Assembly (NCBI GenBank): GCA_003165615.1
Contig: PLWR01000394.1
Span: 176 to 5,984, forward strand
Source: Acidobacteriota bacterium
GTDB taxonomy: Bacteria > Acidobacteriota > Terriglobia > UBA7540
DNA: 5,809 bases
Direction: 5' to 3'
Positions 1 to 4,021 of this stretch are shown here, piece by piece. Every line of letters starts with the position of its first letter. Within the stretch, counting starts at the first letter, position 1. A program made the position numbers and the translations under genes. Below the pieces are notes generated by a model. It was not told the DNA's origin and did no database searches. It saw only the letters and a list, made by a program, of their open reading frames with translations.

Positions 1-86
1 CAATTTCGCAGCGCTCAGTAGGACACTACCAAGAAGAATGCTGATCCCGGTGGCGCCACTCCCCTGCCGGGTGATGCCCTGCCACG

Positions 87-126
87 CCCGGGGCTTTGAA
101 ATTTTGCACAAAGTCCTCCCCCCGGG
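87..126. other. Bulged stem-loop downstream of the small cysteine protein gene
   Basis: CCCGGGG (87-93) can pair with CCCCGGG (120-126), and CTTTG (94-98) with CAAAG (109-113). This leaves a 10-nt loop and a six-base bulge on one side. It lies about 105 bases beyond the stop of the minus-strand gene at 232-600, so it could help end that transcript. No T-run follows the stem on the minus strand, so I do not call it an intrinsic terminator. The rest of 1-231 shows no convincing gene. Confidence 0.3.
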
Positions 127-231
127 GCGAAATCAATCCCGCGCTGCTCGGTCAGTTTCGCGGGAATGACTCGAGTCTCGAAGAGAATCCCATTCCAAAT
201 GACACCACTGGCGAGAAACCCGGCTGCTGAT

Positions 232-600
232 TCAGTTTGGGGGCAGGGAGATGATTTGAGCTTCGTCGACGATCCGGAATAGACCGGAGCAGATTTTTGA
301 GGAGCATACAATCGGCGCGCCTCCGGAGTATTGGACAGAGGTGATCAGGCCTGGCGCCCCGCACCAGGGGCAACCCAGTACGGCGAAGAAATTAGGAGCA
401 AAGGATTCCCGCAGGTAGGCGTAGTCGTCAAGAAATACGATATCGCCGGGGGCCATGTCCGAAAGCGACGACCGGTTGGACAAATGCAGGTCGGTGGAGA
501 GTTGCGCCGCCCGCCCGGTGCTTGGTTCTACACGCACACCCTCGCGGTCTGACGCTGCCCCCAATTTCCGGAGCTTGTTGTTTTGCTTCTCGACTGCCAT
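232..600 (-). CDS. Small hypothetical protein with a four-cysteine, zinc-ribbon-like core
   Basis: A 122-residue protein I cannot assign a function to. The ATG at 598-600 is preceded on the minus strand by AGAAGGA (606-612 on the plus strand) five bases away, a good ribosome binding site. The first ~45 residues are polar and charged and probably disordered. From about residue 48 there is a compact domain: an acidic-aromatic stretch (FLDDYAYLRESF, 56-67), then Cys77-Pro-Trp-Cys80, then Cys99-x4-Cys104. This C-x2-C ... C-x4-C arrangement suggests one structural zinc site, as in zinc ribbons that bind nucleic acid or protein. There is no signal peptide or membrane segment, so it is probably cytosolic. 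It is divergent from the sigma factor gene and alone in its transcript as far as can be seen. That the gene is real is fairly sure, from start signal, coherent domain and paired cysteines; the metal site is inferred. Confidence 0.7.
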   Translation of the reverse strand: MAVEKQNNKLRKLGAASDREGVRVEPSTGRAAQLSTDLHLSNRSSLSDMAPGDIVFLDDYAYLRESFAPNFFAVLGCPWCGAPGLITSVQYSGGAPIVCSSKICSGLFRIVDEAQIISLPPN

Positions 601-755
601 AAAGATCCTTCTTATTGCCAGTACGTCGGGCGCGAAGACAGCACTTTGACGGCGCCCCTGAGCGCTGACTTCTCACCACGCCGTGACGGTTACGGAAGGG
701 GCGTGGAAGCGCCAGTCCCGATGGGTCGGGAGCCCCTAACTAAATCGAGGATTCC

Positions 756-805
756 AAACAGGAACTTTTGTGCCATTTTGGGAAAAGGTACAGAAGTCCG
801 AGTTT
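756..805. other. Long imperfect hairpin
   Basis: The arm at 761-774 (GGAACTTTTGTGCC) pairs with 787-799 (GGTACAGAAGTCC) over 13 base pairs. Two of these are G-U pairs if read as plus-strand RNA, and one A is bulged. Four more pairs (AAAC 756-759 with GTTT 802-805) follow across a small internal loop. The apical loop is 12 bases, A/T- and G-rich. It lies in a locally AT-richer patch and has no obvious gene to serve. It could be part of a small RNA, a degenerate inverted-repeat element, or an operator-like dyad. Confidence 0.5.
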
Positions 806-807
806 AG

Positions 808-833
808 CAGGCAAAATATCTGGTATTTTCCTG
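808..833. other. AT-rich dyad symmetry
   Basis: AAAATA (813-818) and TATTTT (824-829) are perfect inverted repeats around a 5-base centre. They are extended by CAGG (808-811) and CCTG (830-833) with a single bulged C at 812. It starts two bases after the 756-805 hairpin. The size and AT-rich arms would suit a protein-binding operator, but no regulator gene is nearby to support that. The hairpin is visible; its role is not known. Confidence 0.4.
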
Positions 834-872
834 GTCGTCCTCGCCGCAATTCACACGCCTGCCGCGGGCTTT

Positions 873-918
873 GAACCTGCCCGGAGCAGCATCTGATTCC
901 GCTCCGGGCTTGGGGTTC
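873..918. other. Strong GC-rich stem-loop
   Basis: GCCCGGAGC (879-887) and GCTCCGGGC (901-909) form a perfect 9-bp stem with a 13-base loop. Outside an internal loop, GAACC (873-877) pairs with GGTTC (914-918). No T-run follows on either strand, so a terminator is not clear. Read on the minus strand, the flank resembles a tRNA T-arm, but no acceptor stem or D-arm completes a tRNA. Confidence 0.45.
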
Positions 919-1192
919 ACCCACTAATTTCCTGCCACCGACGCTGGCAGAGAGATGAAGCCGGGAAGCGCGTAGGCGCACGGCGCTCGCGGACCCTCGC
1001 GCGGCTCAATCTTCTTTCCTCTCCCTATCTATCGGCCACTTTGGTTTTGAGCTTGAGGATGTATACAACATCGCAAGATGGCGAACATTGTTTACGCTGC
1101 GGCATGGGTGCGGTTGACGCGCTCCCAATTTGGGACGAGGCGGCAGACCCCAACTTGCCAGCACAGGGCGGTTGGCGAAGAAAATTTCGCAT

Positions 1193-1221
1193 CCGTCCAT
1201 GCCTCTTTCGGGGATGGACGG
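1193..1221. other. Stem-loop with 8-bp perfect stem
   Basis: CCGTCCAT (1193-1200) pairs perfectly with ATGGACGG (1214-1221) around a 13-base loop. A smaller stem, GCGAA (1175-1179) with TTCGC (1186-1190), sits immediately upstream. It lies about 430 bases before the sigma factor start, with no T-run and no gene it clearly belongs to. Confidence 0.35.
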
Positions 1222-1497
1222 CGCCGCCTATAAGCCCGCGGCTCTACCCCTAAACCCTTCTGCGTCACCCTCCGCCAATCCCCTGGAGAAAATGCAAATA
1301 TCTGAAAATAAGCCGCTTGCTCGGGCGCAACCCTGCTCTGGCGAAAGCGTTGTGGCATTCCCCCCATCTCCATCCTCGCGGGCTTTGTTCCGCTTTTCCA
1401 GCTTTGATACGGAGGCTAGTCGTCATCAATTTTCGAAGTGTGTCCGCCCTCCGCATGAATGGCCCATTCTTTGCAATTTCTAAGGGCAGCGCAAGGA

Positions 1498-1624
1498 CCC
1501 CACGGGCAGAAGGCGGGGAACGAAGCGTGGGGCCGCAGGCTCCACGCCGCGGGTGAAGTGTTGCCTGCTGCCGCCGGGAAGCAAGCCCCAGGTCAAAAAG
1601 GCGCTGTCCGTCGGCTGACGGACA
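1498..1624 (+). promoter_or_regulatory. Structured leader upstream of the sigma factor gene
   Basis: Three pairings are visible. GCGTGGGGCC (1525-1534) and GGCTCCACGC (1538-1547) make a 10-bp stem with one G-U pair and a GCA loop. CCCCACG (1498-1504) can instead pair with CGTGGGG (1526-1532), so the two folds exclude each other. Finally, TGTCCGTC (1605-1612) and GACGGACA (1617-1624) form an 8-bp stem with a GGCT loop, ending 13 bases before the GAGG ribosome binding site at 1638-1641. The arrangement suggests control of the transcript leader, but it matches no riboswitch family I recognise and the region is GC-rich, which favours chance stems. The stems are seen; regulation is inferred. Confidence 0.35.
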
Positions 1625-1646
1625 TTCGAGAGTGAGCGAGGTTTTC

Positions 1647-2555
1647 ATGGCAACTCAAACGATTTCCCCCTACGAGCAACTGAACAATCCAGCCGCAATG
1701 CCCGCCGTTCGCCGCCGGATGATCCCGCGCCACCCCTTGCCGATTTCCACCGTGCGTTCCATGGCGCAGAAGGAGGCCAAGCAGGCCGAGGAAAGGCAGC
1801 GCCTGCTGGTCGAGATGCTTCCCCTGGTGAAGCGCATGGCCTTCAAGATTCGCGAACACCTGCCCTCCCATGTGGAAGTGGATGACCTGATTGGCAACGG
1901 CGTGCTGGGGCTGGTTGATGCGGTCTCCAAGTTTGACGTCACCAAACGGGTAAAGCTCGAAAGTTACGCCCGCCACCGGGTTCGCGGAAGCATTCTCGAC
2001 GGCCTCCGGGTTGTTGATCCGGCCTCCCGCGACTTGCGGCGCAAGAACAAGAAAATCCAGAAGCTCTATCGCGAACTTGAGGTGAAGCTGGGCCGTCCGG
2101 TAAAAGATGAGGAAATCGCCGAGGCGCTGGGGTTGAGTCTGGCGCAGTGGCACAGCGCGTTGAATGAAATCCAGAGCGTGGGGTTTGATTTCGGCGCGCG
2201 CATCATCTCCGCCGGTCCGACTTCCAAGCGCCCATCGGTTGAGCCGGCGTTTTTGGCGGGTGACGAAGCTGATCCCTTCGACCTGTGCTACCGCCGCGAG
2301 CAAAACGAAATCCTGGTCCGCGCCCTATCCCACTTGCGTGAGCGCGAGCGGCAAATCATCAACCTCTACTATGAGCAGGAACTGACCATGAAGCAGATTG
2401 CCGACCGCATGAACATTGACGAATCACGCGTCTCGCAGGTCCATTCGGCGGCTCTGGCGCGCTTGAAGGCGAGCGTGAATGCCCTCCTGCACCCACGCCA
2501 GTCCAGGACCTCCGCGGCCCCCACGCTTTCCATGTCAGTCGGCGGCGGGATCTAG
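1647..2555 (+). CDS. RNA polymerase sigma factor, FliA/WhiG-type (sigma-28 group of the sigma-70 family)
   Basis: A 302-residue alternative sigma factor that would direct RNA polymerase to a specific promoter set; relatives control flagellar or developmental genes. A low-complexity N-terminal ~50 residues precedes region 2 (about 51-131): VEVDDLIGNGVLGLVDA (77-93), then RVRGSILDGLR (111-121) and a D-x2-SR-x-LRR stretch (124-132), the FliA/WhiG signature. Region 3 spans about 145-180 (LGRPVKDEEIAEALGL). Region 4, about 224-280, has the -35-recognising helix-turn-helix with LTMKQIADRM and ESRVSQVHS. It is longer than E. coli FliA (239 residues), mainly at the N-terminus. I chose the ATG at 1647, with GAGG five bases upstream; the in-frame GTG at 1632 lacks a clear site. 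No flagellar gene or anti-sigma factor adjoins it, so its regulon cannot be read here. The last residues and the stop lie at the edge of a palindromic repeat. Confidence 0.93.
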   Translation: MATQTISPYEQLNNPAAMPAVRRRMIPRHPLPISTVRSMAQKEAKQAEERQRLLVEMLPLVKRMAFKIREHLPSHVEVDDLIGNGVLGLVDAVSKFDVTKRVKLESYARHRVRGSILDGLRVVDPASRDLRRKNKKIQKLYRELEVKLGRPVKDEEIAEALGLSLAQWHSALNEIQSVGFDFGARIISAGPTSKRPSVEPAFLAGDEADPFDLCYRREQNEILVRALSHLRERERQIINLYYEQELTMKQIADRMNIDESRVSQVHSAALARLKASVNALLHPRQSRTSAAPTLSMSVGGGI

Positions 2556-2700
2556 CAGGCTGCGGAAAAACCCCTCAAACTGTCATCCTGAGGAGGCGAA
2601 GCCGACGAAGGACCTCGGTATTTGCTTGAAAATTCAAATGCGGGGGTCCTTCGCTCCGCTCAGGATGACAGCATTTAAGCGTTTCCCCGCAGCCTGCTAG
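2552..2700. repeat. Palindromic intergenic repeat (TGTCATCCTGAG type), possible MITE-like unit
   Basis: The unit is an almost complete hairpin. The outer arms CTAGCAGGCTGCGG (2552-2565) and CCGCAGCCTGCTAG (2687-2700) are perfect over 14 bp. The middle arms CTGTCATCCTGAG (2580-2592) and CTCAGGATGACAG (2659-2671) are perfect over 13 bp. The inner arms CGAAGGACC (2606-2614) and GGTCCTTCG (2645-2653) are perfect over 9 bp. The centre is a small AT-rich palindrome at 2626-2637. There is no coding capacity. Sequences of the TGTCATCCTGAG...GAAGGAC form recur in many environmental bacterial genomes, in my recollection especially Acidobacteriota. The unit starts inside the sigma factor stop codon region, so it also forms that gene's 3' end and could act as a transcript-end hairpin. 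Confidence 0.85.
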
Positions 2701-2718
2701 TGATCGGGAGATCCGGTG

Positions 2719-2786
2719 ATCGGGTGAGCAGGTGACCAAGGAGCCCCTTCGACGCGCGCTGTTCCTTGTTCATCCGATCACCCGAT
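2719..2786. repeat. Imperfect palindromic repeat (ATCGGGTGA type)
   Basis: ATCGGGTGA (2719-2727) is mirrored by TCACCCGAT (2778-2786). The arms continue imperfectly inward: AGGTGACCAAGGA on the left resembles the reverse complement of TCCTTGTTCAT on the right. Motifs such as TGATCGGG recur within the left arm. It has no coding capacity. It is directly preceded by the 2552-2700 palindrome and directly followed by the nuclease-carrying element, so this stretch has collected repeats. Confidence 0.6.
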
Positions 2787-2793
2787 TCGGTAG

Positions 2794-2808
2794 TGTCTCA
2801 GTTTGAAT
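2794..2808 (+). repeat. Left terminal inverted repeat of the nuclease unit
   Basis: GTGTCTCAGTTTGAA, perfect reverse complement of 3347-3361. Beyond it, the left side reads TTTAGCGGG and the right side (reverse-complemented) ATCTTGGG, so perfect similarity ends at 15 bp. Confidence 0.75.
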
Positions 2809-2918
2809 TTAGCGGGCCGCTATGACGGTTCCGGAATAAAATACTCCGAGACAGGAAACAAAATTGGCTGATATTACCGTGCGCATCGGGGACAGCCCCG
2901 ACAAAAGGAGAATGGGCA

Positions 2919-3356
2919 ATGAATTTTGAAGATTTCACTACCGTAGACTTCACGCTCAGAAGCGGACCAGGATTCGTATACATTCTGTGCTGGGTCGCCG
3001 AAGAAAGGGAAATTCCATTTTATGTCGGCGAGACACAATCCCTTTGGGGAAGATTGAACGACTACTATTGGGCAGATTTTCAGGCCAGCACCGACTTCAA
3101 GGTCGGGGAGGCTGTCAAACATTTATATGCAAGAAACCGTCGCGTCATTGCCAAGTACAAACCAAGCACAGACCGACGGCAAGAGCAAAACGCGGTCATT
3201 GCGGCGTTACATGCAGAAGGCAGAAAGTTGCTGAATGATTGTCGTGGTTATGAGTACAAAACAGCCGATGCGGAAAAAGAGCGTGCTAAGATTCAAGAAT
3301 TCGTGGACGCTCTCTTGAGTGACAATGAGACGACTCATCCCAAGATTTCAAACTGA
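2919..3356 (+). CDS. GIY-YIG family nuclease (small, single-domain)
   Basis: A 145-residue protein with the marks of a GIY-YIG endonuclease, a fold that cuts DNA with a metal ion and is found in homing endonucleases, repair (UvrC) and restriction enzymes. The GIY strand is GFVYI (18-22) and the YIG strand FYVGET (34-39). A likely catalytic Arg45 sits in the following helix (GRLNDY). A likely metal-binding Glu89 lies in RRQEQN, followed by the usual helix and LLND (Asn106). The C-terminal ~40 residues are charged and helical, and there is no separate DNA-binding domain. The ATG at 2919 has a strong AAAGGAG (2904-2910) eight bases upstream. A 5-bp hairpin CGGGG/CCCCG (2887-2900) sits just before that site and may limit expression. 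The gene ends inside an inverted repeat and has lower GC than its neighbours, pointing to transfer. The family is fairly sure; the role (element spread, defence or repair) is not. Confidence 0.85.
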   Translation: MNFEDFTTVDFTLRSGPGFVYILCWVAEEREIPFYVGETQSLWGRLNDYYWADFQASTDFKVGEAVKHLYARNRRVIAKYKPSTDRRQEQNAVIAALHAEGRKLLNDCRGYEYKTADAEKERAKIQEFVDALLSDNETTHPKISN

Positions 3357-3361
3357 GACAC
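3347..3361 (-). repeat. Right terminal inverted repeat of the nuclease unit
   Basis: TTCAAACTGAGACAC, perfect reverse complement of 2794-2808. It encodes the last residues (Ser-Asn) and the TGA stop of the nuclease gene (3354-3356). It is followed by CACC and then the direct repeat CCCGATTCGG. Confidence 0.75.
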
Positions 3362-3383
3362 CACCCCCGATTCGGCCCGCTTG

Positions 3384-3474
3384 CATCCACGCGACGTGGA
3401 TGGTAGCCTCAACAAGGCGCTCACGTCGGGTGAGCGCAGCTCCTGCTCCCCGCCCGTGTTGGCGGCGCCGGGAG
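3384..3474 (+). promoter_or_regulatory. Three consecutive hairpins in the leader of the small Asn-Cys protein
   Basis: Hairpin 1 is CATCCACG (3384-3391) with CGTGGATG (3395-3402), an 8-bp perfect stem with a 3-base loop. Hairpin 2 is GCGCTCAC (3417-3424) with GTGAGCGC (3430-3437), 8-bp perfect with a 5-base loop. The tips are similar (CACGCGACGTG and CACGTCGGGTG). Hairpin 3 pairs CTCC (3446-3449) with GGAG (3471-3474) and CCGCC (3450-3454) with GGCGG (3461-3465), covering a GGAG just before the ATG at 3477. They could be a regulatory leader or a REP-like pair of hairpins. The stems are visible; the role is inferred. Confidence 0.45.
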
Positions 3475-3515
3475 ACATGGAAATCCTTGAACCTGCATAC
3501 GGGCTGAGTGAACCT

Positions 3516-3773
3516 ATGAATCGATATGAGAGCCAGGTGTTCGAGAATCAGCACGTGATTTTGGACGATGGCGTCTACGTGAATTGCAAGTTCAAGAATT
3601 GCAGTCTGGAGTATTCGGGCGGCGACGTCTACGTGCAGAATTGCCAGGGCGAAGGTTGCCAGCTCGTCTGGCGAGGCGCCGCGCAGCGCACCGTACTGCT
3701 TCTGCAAGGTCTGGGCCTGATGGTTCCACCCCCACCGCCGCCGGGCACCGACCCCGCCAGCCGGGTTAATTGA
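3516..3773 (+). CDS. Small hypothetical protein with Asn-Cys (NC) repeats
   Basis: An 85-residue protein from the ATG at 3516; an in-frame ATG at 3477 would add 13 residues, but its GGAG is only two bases away. The start is therefore uncertain, as the GAG at 3506-3508 is also a weak site. The core repeats short strand-like units with an Asn-Cys pair: YVNCKFKNCSLEYSGGDVYV (21-40), then NC at 42-43 and Cys48. This suggests a small right-handed beta-helix or pentapeptide-like coil in which Asn and Cys stack. A hydrophobic segment (TVLLLQGLGLMV, 59-70) and a run of six prolines (71-76) follow, then a polar tail. I recall similar short NC-repeat proteins of unknown function scattered in bacteria, but cannot name a family. 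There is no signal peptide. It follows the nuclease unit by about 140 bases and is likely transcribed from its own promoter. Confidence 0.65.
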   Translation: MNRYESQVFENQHVILDDGVYVNCKFKNCSLEYSGGDVYVQNCQGEGCQLVWRGAAQRTVLLLQGLGLMVPPPPPPGTDPASRVN

Positions 3774-3823
3774 ACGCCGTACTGCAAGCTGCCGCATCAA
3801 TTGTGGGCCGGCCGCCAGATTGC

Positions 3824-3850
3824 GCGGGGTAATCCCCGCCCTCTTTCTTT
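3824..3850 (+). terminator. Probable intrinsic terminator after the small Asn-Cys protein gene
   Basis: GCGGGG (3824-3829) and CCCCGC (3834-3839) form a perfect 6-bp stem with a TAAT loop. It is followed by a T-rich tract, CTCTTTCTTT (3841-3850). It sits 50 bases after the stop at 3773 and before the promoter of the next gene. The tract is interrupted by C, so efficiency is uncertain. Confidence 0.5.
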
Positions 3851-3947
3851 CCATCTTTAGTCCTTTAATCATAATGGCTTGCAGGAACTGTTCGCTGCGG
3901 GTTGGGCCTTTCCGCCACGCTGGCGAACGCCCGCCGAGCCATTTCCC

Positions 3948-3977
3948 TTGCCTTTTCACCACCAAAACCTTTATATT
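3948..3977 (+). promoter_or_regulatory. Possible sigma-70-type promoter for the aroDE fusion gene
   Basis: TTGCCT (3948-3953) and TATATT (3972-3977) resemble -35 and -10 hexamers with an 18-base spacer. They lie in an AT-richer patch between the terminator at 3824-3850 and the TTG start at 4022. Transcription would start near 3984, giving a leader of about 37 bases. No operator is evident. Confidence 0.35.
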
Positions 3978-4009
3978 CAATCGTTTGAGCCACTGTAATT
4001 CACAACGCC

Positions 4010-4014
4010 GAGGA
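4010..4014 (+). promoter_or_regulatory. Ribosome binding site that decides the TTG start of aroDE
   Basis: GAGGA lies seven bases before the TTG at 4022. There is no in-frame ATG near the beginning of the AroD domain, and the encoded MAKPNSPRIFVSL runs directly into the first beta strand. The TTG start is therefore well supported. Confidence 0.65.
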
Positions 4015-4021
4015 CCCGATT

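Larger units (their letters stand above)
601..1646. other. Long divergent intergenic region without a convincing gene, rich in hairpins
   Basis: About 1,050 bases separate the start of the minus-strand small protein from the start of the sigma factor gene. Open frames here (for example 736-981 minus, 1130-1483 plus, 1265-1648 minus) give Arg/Pro/Ser-rich translations without family motifs and without good ribosome binding sites, so I treat them as chance. Both genes' promoters must lie here, but I see no convincing -35/-10 pair. Stem-loops are frequent: 676-706 (7-bp stem CCACGCC/GGCGTGG), 717-730 (5-bp CCCGA/TCGGG), 756-805, 808-833, 873-918, 932-950 (6-bp CTGCCA/TGGCAG), 1052-1077, 1175-1190, 1193-1221, 1525-1547 and 1605-1624. 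The strongest have their own entries. Confidence 0.6.
2791..3365. mobile_element. Putative small mobile element: inverted-repeat-flanked GIY-YIG nuclease unit
   Basis: The 15-base sequence GTGTCTCAGTTTGAA (2794-2808) recurs as a perfect reverse complement at 3347-3361. Just outside, CCCGATTCGG occurs as a direct repeat at 2781-2790 and 3366-3375, in the position of a target-site duplication. Between direct and inverted repeats are three bases on the left and four on the right, so the exact ends are uncertain. The only gene inside is the GIY-YIG nuclease, and its stop codon lies within the right inverted repeat. GC is about 49% inside (counted over 2941-3300) against 60% or more in the neighbouring core genes. 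No transposase is visible. The unit could be moved by a transposase elsewhere, or depend on its own nuclease for spread. The repeats are seen directly; mobility is inferred. Confidence 0.55.

Noticed and set aside
22..30. GACACTACC as a further copy of the nuclease unit end (GGTAGTGTC, 2789-2797)
   Set aside because: Only nine bases match and the following bases differ. A 9-base match is expected by chance in a window of this size.
860..985. Possible tRNA on the minus strand (T-arm-like GGTTCAAAGCCC next to a strong stem)
   Set aside because: The apparent T-stem has an A-C mismatch. No 7-bp acceptor stem, D-arm or CCA end can be found at the right distances.
1632..1646. GTG at 1632 as the sigma factor start
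   Set aside because: It lacks a clear ribosome binding site, while the ATG at 1647 has GAGG five bases upstream. It cannot be fully excluded.
1265..1648. 127-codon open frame on the minus strand upstream of the sigma gene
   Set aside because: No ribosome binding site and no motif. It overlaps the structured leader and reads like low-complexity Arg/Pro/Ser sequence.
1593..2303. 236-codon open frame on the minus strand
   Set aside because: It lies opposite the sigma factor gene, whose conserved motifs fix the coding strand. The minus translation shows no family motif.
2556..2700. Palindrome at 2552-2700 as a simple intrinsic terminator
   Set aside because: It is far longer than a terminator hairpin, has three nested perfect arms and no terminal T-run. 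A repeat unit explains it better, though it may still affect transcript ends.
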